This document shows, piece after piece, positions 34,504 through 41,400 of a stretch of DNA of 47,726 nt. The notes beneath the pieces are model-generated. The model made no database searches. It worked only from the letters and a program-made list of their open reading frames with translations, and was not told where the DNA came from. The stretch is from Deinococcus ruber (GTDB taxonomy: Bacteria > Deinococcota > Deinococci > Deinococcales > Deinococcaceae). The stretch covers positions 1-47,726 of the forward strand of contig NZ_BMQL01000036.1 of assembly GCF_014648095.1 (NCBI RefSeq), read 5' to 3'. The position numbers and the translations under genes are program-made. Position 1 is the first letter of the stretch. Each line of letters begins with the position of its first letter.

Positions 34504-35756
34504 TTCCACAGATCGGCGCGGCGCGGCTGCTGACCCGTCTGAATGAACTCGCCTCCCTGACCGACCCGGCACGGCCCTATACCCGCCGGGCCTTTACCCC
34601 GCTGTACGAGCGGGGACGTGTCTGGCTGCGGGCCGAGATGGAGCGGGCGGGCCTGAGCGTGACGCTGGACGCGGGCGGCAATCTGAGCGGGCGACGAGAA
34701 GGCAGCACGCCCGGCGCTGCCACACTGATGATCGGCTCGCACACCGATACCGTGGTGGGAGGCGGCAGATTCGACGGCATTCTGGGCGTGCTGGCGGCGC
34801 TGGAAGTGGCCCACTGCCTGCACGACGCGGGCCATGAACTGAGTCACGCGCTGGAAGTGGTGGACTTTCTGAGCGAGGAACCCAGTGACTACGGCGCGTC
34901 GTGCGTGGGCAGCAGGGCGCTGGCGGGCACGCTGACGCCGGAACTGCTGGCCCAGACGAACGCACACGGCGAGACGCTGGAAACGGCGATGCGCCGGGCC
35001 GGAGCCAGACCCGAAGTGCTGCGGGGGCCGCTGCGTGAAGCGGGCAGCATCGCGGCGTACCTGGAGCTGCATATCGAGCAGGGGCCGGTACTGGAAACGG
35101 CGGGCGTGCCGATTGGCGTCGTCAGCGGCATCGTGGGGATCGAGCGCTGGGAGCTGACGTTCAGCGGGCGGCCCGACCACGCCGGAACCACGCCGATGGC
35201 CCTGCGCCAGGACGCGCTGGTTGGGGCGGCGGGCTGCGTGTCGCTGCTGCGCCAACTGGCGCTGGAGGCCGACCAGCAAGCGCCGCTGGTCGCCACGGTG
35301 GGGCAACTGCGGGTGTCGCCGGGAAACAGCAACGTGATTCCCGGCGAGGTGGTGCTGATTTTTGAAGCGCGGGCGCTGAACGCACAGCGGCTGTCAGACT
35401 TTGTGGCCGGATTTCTGGAACAGGCCGAGACGCTGGCAAACGGGGCCGATGTACGCCTGAGCGCAAAGCTGGTCAGCCGCGCCGCGCCGCTGGTGTGCGA
35501 CGCGCAGATTCAGACTGCGGTGAAGGCCGCCTGCGCCGATCTGGAATTACCCTGCCTGACGCTGCCGAGCGGCGCGGGTCACGACGCCATGCAGGTGGGG
35601 CGACTCGCGCCCGCTGGCATGCTGTTCGTTCCGAGCGTGGGGGGCCGCAGTCACACGCCCGACGAACTGACCCACGAGGCCGACGTGCTGGCGGGGGCCA
35701 GGGTGCTGCTGGGAGCGGTGTTGAAGCTGGATGAAGCTGTAGCGCGTAGCTTGTAG
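34500..35756 (+). CDS. M20 Zn-dependent N-carbamoyl-L-amino-acid amidohydrolase (proposed N-carbamoyl-glutamate hydrolase)
   Basis: The 418-residue protein belongs to the M20 carbamoylase/allantoate amidohydrolase group: Gly-Ser-His-Thr-Asp (His81), Asp92 in Gly-Arg-Phe-Asp-Gly, the Glu126-Glu127 pair, His191 in His-Ile-Glu-Gln-Gly-Pro-Val-Leu-Glu, and a final His in Gly-Gly-Arg-Ser-His-Thr. The stretch after Glu-Glu (Pro-Ser-Asp-Tyr-Gly) differs from the usual Gly-(Ser/Val)-Arg-Phe, suggesting special substrate choice. In this operon it would release L-glutamate, CO2 and ammonia from N-carbamoyl-glutamate. Allantoate is the main alternative. Its last codons and stop lie in an inverted-repeat element. 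Confidence 0.82.
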   Translation: MIPQIGAARLLTRLNELASLTDPARPYTRRAFTPLYERGRVWLRAEMERAGLSVTLDAGGNLSGRREGSTPGAATLMIGSHTDTVVGGGRFDGILGVLAALEVAHCLHDAGHELSHALEVVDFLSEEPSDYGASCVGSRALAGTLTPELLAQTNAHGETLETAMRRAGARPEVLRGPLREAGSIAAYLELHIEQGPVLETAGVPIGVVSGIVGIERWELTFSGRPDHAGTTPMALRQDALVGAAGCVSLLRQLALEADQQAPLVATVGQLRVSPGNSNVIPGEVVLIFEARALNAQRLSDFVAGFLEQAETLANGADVRLSAKLVSRAAPLVCDAQIQTAVKAACADLELPCLTLPSGAGHDAMQVGRLAPAGMLFVPSVGGRSHTPDELTHEADVLAGARVLLGAVLKLDEAVARSL

Positions 35757-35803
35757 GCGGGTGCTTCCGGTATCCCACGTGCCACAGGCCACAAGCTACA
35801 CGC
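35746..35803. repeat. Inverted repeat of the GGCCACAAGCTAC family overlapping a stop codon
   Basis: GTAGCTTGT (35746-35754) pairs with ACAAGCTAC (35791-35799), able to form a 9-bp stem with a 36-base loop. The right arm continues as a copy of the GCCACAGGCCACAAGC string found at 25907-25930. The left arm encodes the last residues and the TAG of the M20 gene. Confidence 0.65.
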
Positions 35804-35825
35804 CATCTTGTCCAGAGGAGCCACC

Positions 35826-37547
35826 ATGACCACCGACCCCACGACCCCTGAATCAGTGACCACCCAGCGTATGCCCACCGACCGCCCCGGCATCGACCGG
35901 CCCATTCTGCCCGGCGAGCGGCTGAAAGCCCAGCGGGGCCTGGAACTGCGGGCGAAAAGCTGGCGCACCGAAGGGCTGCTGCGAATGCTCGAAAACGTGC
36001 TGGAAGTGGGCGAAAAGCCCGAAGAACTGGTGGTGTACGCCGCGCTGGGCAAGGCCGCCCGCGACTGGGACAGTTACTTCAAGATTCGGCGGGCGCTGAC
36101 CGGCATGGATACCGATTCGACGCTGATGATTCAGTCGGGCAAGCCTATCGGCGTGTTTCCGACGCATTCGGGTGCGCCCCGCGTGCTGATCGCCAACAGC
36201 AATCTGGTGGGGCGCTGGGCCACCACCGAGCATTTCTACGAGCTGTACGACAAAAACAAGATCGCCTGGGGGGGGCTGACCGCCGGATGCTGGCAGTACA
36301 TCGGCTTTCAGGGCGTGCTTCAGGGCACCTTCGAAACGTTTGCTGCCGCCAGCAAGGTGCACTTCGATCAGGACGACCTGAAGGGCCGCTTCGTGTTTAC
36401 GGCGGGGCTGGGCGGCATGGGCAGCGCACAGCCGCTCGCCATCTGGATGCTCGGCGGCGTGGCGCTGGTACCGGAAGTGAACGGTGAACGCGCTCTGGAA
36501 CGGCAGGCACACGGGCTGGTGCAGCATGTGACACACGATCTGGACGAGGCGATTGCGCTGTGTACAGACGCCAGAGCGAAGGGCGAGGCCAGAAGCGTGA
36601 CCTGGGTGGGCAACGCGGTGGAGGCGCTGGAAACGCTGCTGGAACGCGGCATCATTCCCGATATCGTGACCGATATGACGAGTGCCCACGACGCGCTGCA
36701 CGGCTATCAGCCCCTCGGTCTGACCACCGCCCAGGCCGCCCAGATGCGCTCGGACGACCCCGACAAGCTGATCGGGCTGGCCCGCGAGACGATGGTTCGC
36801 CACGTCAAGGCGCTGCTGAACATGGAGGACGCCGGGGCGGTCGCCTTCGACTACGGCAACAACCTGCGCTCTCAGGCCCGCGACCACGGCTTCCCCGGCG
36901 GTTTCCGCCTGAAGGTCTTCACCGAAGCCTATCTGCGCCCGCTGTTCTCGCGGGGCATCGGGCCGTTTCGCTGGGTGGCGCTCAGCGGCGACTCTGCCGA
37001 CATCGCGTATCTGGACGCACTCACGCAGGAACTCTTTCCCGACGATGCCCCGGTGCAGCGCTGGGTCCGCGCCGCCCGCCTGCACGTGCCGGAACAGGGT
37101 CTGCCCGCCCGTACCGCCTGGCTGGGCCACACCCAGCGCACCCGCATGGCCCTCGCGGCCAACGCGGCGGTGGCACGCGGCGACATCGGCCCCATCGCCT
37201 TCACCCGCGATCACCTCGACGCGGGCAGTATGGCGCACCCCAACATCATGACCGAGAACCTGAAGGACGGCACCGACGCCGTCTCTGACTGGCCGCTGCT
37301 GAACGCGTTACTGAATACCGCGAGCGGAGCCGATCTGGTCGCCATCCATTCGGGCGGAGGCGGTTACGCGGGCTATATGACGAGTGCGGGCGTGACCTGC
37401 ATCGCCGATGGCAGCGAGGAAACCGCCGGACGCCTGGAACGGGTGATGAACGCCGATACCGGCTGGGGCGTTCTGAGATACGCCGACGCAGGTTATGGGG
37501 AGGCCGAGGAAACGAAAAAAAGAGAGGGGCTGGGGCTTGGATTTTAG
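35826..37547 (+). CDS. Urocanase-family enzyme, proposed thiourocanate hydratase
   Basis: The 573-residue protein is a full-length urocanase homologue with the NAD-binding Thr-Ala-Gly-Leu-Gly-Gly-Met (192-198), Gly-Pro-Phe-Arg-Trp-Val-Ala-Leu-Ser-Gly-Asp (379-389) and Asp-Trp-Pro-Leu-Leu-Asn-Ala-Leu-Leu-Asn-Thr-Ala. It deviates where urocanases are nearly invariant: the Cys of Phe-Cys-Arg-Gly is Ser375; Thr-Asp-Gln-Thr-Ser-Ala-His-Asp-Pro reads Thr-Asp-Met-Thr-Ser-Ala-His-Asp-Ala (282-290); and His-His-Gly-Gly-Gly-Val-Gly reads His-Ser-Gly-Gly-Gly-Gly-Tyr (508-514). With the MIO-less lyase and DUF917 protein downstream, it is more likely thiourocanate hydratase than HutU. Start ATG 35826 follows AGAGGAG. 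Confidence 0.85.
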   Translation: MTTDPTTPESVTTQRMPTDRPGIDRPILPGERLKAQRGLELRAKSWRTEGLLRMLENVLEVGEKPEELVVYAALGKAARDWDSYFKIRRALTGMDTDSTLMIQSGKPIGVFPTHSGAPRVLIANSNLVGRWATTEHFYELYDKNKIAWGGLTAGCWQYIGFQGVLQGTFETFAAASKVHFDQDDLKGRFVFTAGLGGMGSAQPLAIWMLGGVALVPEVNGERALERQAHGLVQHVTHDLDEAIALCTDARAKGEARSVTWVGNAVEALETLLERGIIPDIVTDMTSAHDALHGYQPLGLTTAQAAQMRSDDPDKLIGLARETMVRHVKALLNMEDAGAVAFDYGNNLRSQARDHGFPGGFRLKVFTEAYLRPLFSRGIGPFRWVALSGDSADIAYLDALTQELFPDDAPVQRWVRAARLHVPEQGLPARTAWLGHTQRTRMALAANAAVARGDIGPIAFTRDHLDAGSMAHPNIMTENLKDGTDAVSDWPLLNALLNTASGADLVAIHSGGGGYAGYMTSAGVTCIADGSEETAGRLERVMNADTGWGVLRYADAGYGEAEETKKREGLGLGF

Positions 37548-37639
37548 GAATCCGGAATAGCCTTCAGCACCTCAGGCGGGAATACCTGCCCGGTTCTTGC
37601 GTAAACCCCATCCCCTCACCTCTTCCCAAAGGAGACACC

Positions 37640-38758
37640 ATGAAACGATTGACGATTGAAGACGCGGAAAACGCCTGCCTGGGCGGGGGCGTGTTTGCCT
37701 GCGGCGGTGGCGGCTGGTACGAACACGGCCTTCAGAACGGGCGACTGGCCGTCACGCTGGGGCGACCCGTGATGGTGGGCATCGACGACGTGCCGCAGGA
37801 CGGCCTGATCATCACCATCAGCGCGACGGGTGCGCCCGCCAGCGACGATTTCGAGATGTGGCCCCGCGACTACATCCGGGCCTTCGAACTGGTGCGCGAC
37901 GCCGCCCAGGAGCAGACCGGGCTGCGGGTGGTGGGCCTGATGAACGCCCAGAACGGCTACAGCAGCAGCGTGAACTGCTGGATGCCCGCCGCGTCGAGCG
38001 GGCTGCCGGTGATCGACGCTGCCGGAGACGTGCGGGCGCATCCGACCATCAAGCTGGGCGCGATGGGCTACGCGGGCCTGCCGGAGTTCCAGACGATGCA
38101 GGCGGCGGTAGGCGGCAAACGCGATCAACACATGGATCTGGAGCTGCTGGTGAAGGGCAACCTGTTCCGCACCTCCAACATCATGCGGGCGGCCAGCGTG
38201 CAGGCGGGCGGCTTTATCGCCAGTGCGCGGCTGCCGCTGCCGGTGAGCGTGGTGAAGCAGCGGGCGGCGCACGGCTCGATCAGCGCGGCCATCCGGTTGG
38301 GCGAGGCGATGCGGGCGGCGCAGCCACAGGGCGGCGACGCGGTGCTCGCGGCCATCGTGCAGGCGACGGGCGGCACGTGGCTGGGGCGCGGCAGGGTCAG
38401 GAGCATGACGCTCCGCACCGAGGGCGGCTTCGATCACGGCGCGTACAGCATCGACACCCCGGAGGGCGAAATCGACCTGCGCCTGATGAACGAATTCATG
38501 ACCGCCGAGCGCGGCGGAGAGCGGCTGGCGACCTTTCCCGACACCATCAGCGTGTGCGACGCCGCAAGCGGACTGCCGCTGAAATCCGCCAACATCACCG
38601 AGGGGCGTGAGGTGGCCGTGCTGCACGTGCACCGCAACCTGCTGCCGCTGGGAGCGGGCGTGCTGGATTACGCCGCGTACCCGGAACTGGAGCAGATCAT
38701 GGGCCTCGACTTCCTGAGTTACCTTCCCGAAATCACGCGCCCCGCGCCCCAGGAGTAA
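37640..38758 (+). CDS. DUF917 protein, proposed thiohydantoin desulfurase
   Basis: The 372-residue protein is a DUF917 (S-Me-THD family) member: the N-terminal Cys-Leu-Gly-Gly-Gly-Val-Phe-Ala-Cys-Gly-Gly-Gly-Gly segment (14-26) is its signature. Enzymes of this family remove sulfur from the thiohydantoin intermediate of ergothioneine breakdown, giving hydantoin-5-propionate and H2S. It lies between the urocanase-like gene (92-base gap, SD AAAGGAG) and the lyase-like gene (3-base gap), exactly where the pathway predicts. DUF917 proteins are not part of a normal hut operon, so it is a key marker. Other DUF917 branches sit beside hydantoinases of unknown substrate. Confidence 0.85.
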   Translation: MKRLTIEDAENACLGGGVFACGGGGWYEHGLQNGRLAVTLGRPVMVGIDDVPQDGLIITISATGAPASDDFEMWPRDYIRAFELVRDAAQEQTGLRVVGLMNAQNGYSSSVNCWMPAASSGLPVIDAAGDVRAHPTIKLGAMGYAGLPEFQTMQAAVGGKRDQHMDLELLVKGNLFRTSNIMRAASVQAGGFIASARLPLPVSVVKQRAAHGSISAAIRLGEAMRAAQPQGGDAVLAAIVQATGGTWLGRGRVRSMTLRTEGGFDHGAYSIDTPEGEIDLRLMNEFMTAERGGERLATFPDTISVCDAASGLPLKSANITEGREVAVLHVHRNLLPLGAGVLDYAAYPELEQIMGLDFLSYLPEITRPAPQE

Positions 38759-38761
38759 GCC

Positions 38762-40297
38762 TTGACCCAACTTCTTTCCGCAACCGCACCGAGCGGTGTG
38801 ACCTGGAATCAGGCGATTACCATTCAGGATGTGTGCCGGGTGGCGGGCGGCGCACGGCTGCGGCTGGCTCCCGAGGCGCTGGCGCGGCTGGCCGATGCGC
38901 GGCAGGTTGTCGAAGAGGTGCTGGCGTCGGGCACCGTGGCCTACGGCCTGAATACCGGGCTGGGCAGCCTCAAGAAATACGCGCTCCCAGAGGAACAACT
39001 GCTGGAATTCAATGCCCAGGTCATCACCAGTCACGCGGTTTCACTCAGCGCCCACGAACTCAGCGAGCGCGGCGTGCGGGCGATCATGGCGGCGCGGGTG
39101 GCGGGGCTGGTGCAGGGCGGCAGCGGCGTACGCCCCCTGCTGGCCGAACTGCTGGTGAGCATGCTGAATGCAGGCGTGCATCCGGTGGTGCGGCCCAACC
39201 ATACCAGTCTGGGCGAATCCGATCTCGCACCGATTGCCCAGATCGCGCTGGTGATGATCGGGCAGGGTGAGGCCAATTACCGGGGCCAGCGCCTGAGCGG
39301 TGCCGAAGCGCTGCGGCAGGCGGGCCTGAGTCCGGTGGTGTTGCAGGCCAAGGAAGGGCTGGGGCTGGTCAGCGCCCAGGCGTACAGCGTCGGCATGGCG
39401 TCGCTGCACATGAGCTGCGCTCAGGAACTGCTCGACGCCTTTGATGTGGCGGCGGCCTACAGCCTGGAGGGATTCGATGGCAATCCCAGCATCCTGAATC
39501 CGGTGGTGACGCGGGGTCGGCCATTGCCGGGTCAGGCCCGACGCGCCGACCATCTTAGGGCGCTGCTGGAGGGCAGCAATCTGAAGGAACGGGCCAGAAA
39601 TCTGCAGGACCCGCTCAGTTTTCGCTGCGTGGTACAGGTGCACGGAGCCTGTGACGAGGTGCTGTATTTCGCCCGCTCGCAGGTGCAGTCGCTGCTGAAC
39701 GCCCAGACCGACAATCCGGCAGTGGACGTGCAGGAGCGCCGCCTGATCGTGAGCGGAAACTTCGACGGCACGGCGCTGGCGCTCGCCACCGATACGCTGC
39801 GGCTGGCGCTGCACCGCCTGATCGTGATGAGCGTGCAGCGGGTCAGCAAGATGGTGTGGTCGGAATTTTCCGGCCTGCCCACCGCGCTGGCCGACCCCAA
39901 CGACGCCGAACTGGGCATGACACTCAACAACGCGTCGCGCAGCATGGCGAGTACGGCGGCGCGGGCGCATGTGCTGGCGCAGCCGTGCAGCCTCAGCATC
40001 ACGCCCAACACCACCGAGGGCACCGACGACTATTGCAGCATGGCTCCCAACGGCGTCGAGATGCTGGGTGAGCAACTCGGGCTGGCCCGCACCATCGTGG
40101 CGCTCGAACTGCTGTTCGCGCACCAGGCACTGAACTGGCGCGGCGAGGCCCGGATTTCGGCGGCGCTGGAGCGGGTGCAGACGCTGCTGGACGGCTGGAT
40201 TTCGACGCCACTCCGCATCAACGAGTACATCGGACAGTTCAGCCTCGATCAGGTGGTTCAGGTCGCCGCCGAAGACCCGGAGCGCGGCTGTTCATAA
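38762..40297 (+). CDS. HAL-family lyase without MIO, proposed ergothionase
   Basis: The 511-residue protein has the histidine/phenylalanine ammonia-lyase fold: Tyr-Gly-Leu-Asn-Thr-Gly-Leu-Gly (61-68), Gly-Asn-Phe-Asp-Gly-Thr and the C-terminal helical bundle. Where HAL has Gly-Ala-Ser-Gly-Asp-Leu-Ala-Pro, whose Ala-Ser-Gly cyclises to the MIO cofactor, this protein has Gly-Glu-Ser-Asp-Leu-Ala-Pro (151-157). It therefore cannot form MIO and should not deaminate histidine. Ergothionase eliminates trimethylamine, a better leaving group, by acid/base chemistry without MIO. The start is TTG 38762 with GGAG 6 bases upstream, 3 bases after the DUF917 gene. It is the last gene of the operon. Confidence 0.87.
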   Translation: MTQLLSATAPSGVTWNQAITIQDVCRVAGGARLRLAPEALARLADARQVVEEVLASGTVAYGLNTGLGSLKKYALPEEQLLEFNAQVITSHAVSLSAHELSERGVRAIMAARVAGLVQGGSGVRPLLAELLVSMLNAGVHPVVRPNHTSLGESDLAPIAQIALVMIGQGEANYRGQRLSGAEALRQAGLSPVVLQAKEGLGLVSAQAYSVGMASLHMSCAQELLDAFDVAAAYSLEGFDGNPSILNPVVTRGRPLPGQARRADHLRALLEGSNLKERARNLQDPLSFRCVVQVHGACDEVLYFARSQVQSLLNAQTDNPAVDVQERRLIVSGNFDGTALALATDTLRLALHRLIVMSVQRVSKMVWSEFSGLPTALADPNDAELGMTLNNASRSMASTAARAHVLAQPCSLSITPNTTEGTDDYCSMAPNGVEMLGEQLGLARTIVALELLFAHQALNWRGEARISAALERVQTLLDGWISTPLRINEYIGQFSLDQVVQVAAEDPERGCS

Positions 40298-40338
40298 CAT
40301 TCATAGGACGAAGCCAATGCCTCAGGACGTGTGCCGCT

Positions 40339-40353
40339 CTGTCACAGTGACAG
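40339..40353. promoter_or_regulatory. Perfect 15-base palindrome in the ergothionase-C39 gap
   Basis: CTGTCAC-A-GTGACAG has perfect 7-base arms. It is followed by AT-rich sequence (TATATAAAATTT) but no T-run, so an operator is likelier than a terminator. The binding regulator is unknown. Confidence 0.45.
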
Positions 40354-40463
40354 GTTCTATATAAAATTTGGCATTGTGTATAAGCGGGAACAGAATGATG
40401 TAAGGCAGTTTCGCTCAAAACCTGACGATTGGCCGACATTTCATGTTTTGTTGAAGCGTCGTT

Positions 40464-40469
40464 TATGAT
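40464..40469 (+). promoter_or_regulatory. -10 box of the LysM/C39-like gene, leaderless
   Basis: TATGAT lies 6 bases before GTG 40476, placing transcription start at the start codon. A degenerate -35 (TTCATG, 40440-40445) lies 18 bases upstream. No SD is present. Confidence 0.5.
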
Positions 40470-40475
40470 CTTGCT

Positions 40476-41393
40476 GTGACTTCCCGCAACCGTTTCGCCG
40501 CGCTGGGGCTGCTGGCTACCGTGGCGCTTCAGGCATTCTCATCCGTCAGCAACGCCGCCACGTATACCGTGCAGGCAGGCGACACTCTGTACCGCATTGC
40601 CACTTCACACGGCACCGATTCACAGAGTCTGATCACGCTCAACCATCTCCGCAGTTCGACTGTGAATGTCGGCCAGCGCTTGCAACTACCCGCCGCGCCC
40701 GCAGCACCCAGGTCGGCTGCGGCCAAGACACAGCCCGTCAAGGCTGCCAGAACGGTCAAGTCGATGCCGCTGCCACCCGGACTTCCAACAGTGCAGGGCG
40801 GCGGCGTGCGTGGGCCGATTGCCTGGACGGTGCCGCCTGCCGCCACCGTCGCCAGTTTTATCGGCTGGGTACCCACCGTCAATACCGCCGCATTCGGCAA
40901 CGCCGTGCCGATCCGCACCTTTCTGAAGGGCCTGAGCTTCGACTTTCAGACCTACAACAACTGCGGCCCGAGTGCGCTGGCGTCGGTGCTGGGCTTCTAC
41001 AAGGTTCAGATCAGTCAGGACGCCATCCGGAAAACCACCCGCCAGGGCAACGGCTACATGCAGGTCAGCGCCATTGCCCCCGAACTGGCGCAGTTCGGCC
41101 TGAAGACCGTGACCATCCGGGGCGGTCAACTGTCTCAGATCAAACGCATGCTCGCACTGGGCATTCCGGTGATCGTGTTGCAGTGGTTCGACCGCCCCGG
41201 CCATATCGATCACTTCCGGGTGGTGCGCGGGTACGACGATCAGGCGGGCATCGTGTGGGTCAGCGACAGCATGATCGGCCCGGTCGCGTATCTGCGCTAC
41301 ACCGACTTCGAGGCGCTGTGGAACACCCAGGGCCGCCAGATGTTCCCGGTCTACCCCGCCAGCTACCAGAGCCAGATCCGCGCTCTGATGTGA
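40476..41393 (+). CDS. Secreted LysM + C39-like cysteine peptidase domain protein
   Basis: The 305-residue protein has a signal peptide (1 to about 27, ending Ser-Asn-Ala), one LysM peptidoglycan-binding repeat (28-72, Tyr-Thr-Val-Gln-Ala-Gly-Asp-Thr-Leu-Tyr), an Ala/Pro-rich linker (73-110) and a C-terminal C39/papain-like domain with Asn-Asn-Cys-Gly-Pro (Cys163), His246 in His-Ile-Asp-His-Phe-Arg-Val-Val and Asp264, a plausible catalytic triad. It is probably a cell-wall-bound protease or peptide-processing enzyme. It ends 7 bases from the convergent TPR regulator, next to a locus encoding a small secreted peptide, so it could process such a peptide; that link is speculative. Confidence 0.83.
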   Translation: MTSRNRFAALGLLATVALQAFSSVSNAATYTVQAGDTLYRIATSHGTDSQSLITLNHLRSSTVNVGQRLQLPAAPAAPRSAAAKTQPVKAARTVKSMPLPPGLPTVQGGGVRGPIAWTVPPAATVASFIGWVPTVNTAAFGNAVPIRTFLKGLSFDFQTYNNCGPSALASVLGFYKVQISQDAIRKTTRQGNGYMQVSAIAPELAQFGLKTVTIRGGQLSQIKRMLALGIPVIVLQWFDRPGHIDHFRVVRGYDDQAGIVWVSDSMIGPVAYLRYTDFEALWNTQGRQMFPVYPASYQSQIRALM

Positions 41394-41400
41394 CCGAGAG

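Noticed and set aside
33139..35756. Allantoin degradation genes
   Set aside because: Possible on family level, but no ureidoglycolate or glyoxylate enzymes are present and the operon context supplies a hydantoin substrate. Kept only as the alternative.
35826..40297. Histidine utilisation (hutU-hutH) operon
   Set aside because: The lyase lacks the MIO triad, the urocanase homologue has altered catalytic segments, hutI and hutG are missing, and a DUF917 gene lies between them. Ergothioneine catabolism explains all of this.
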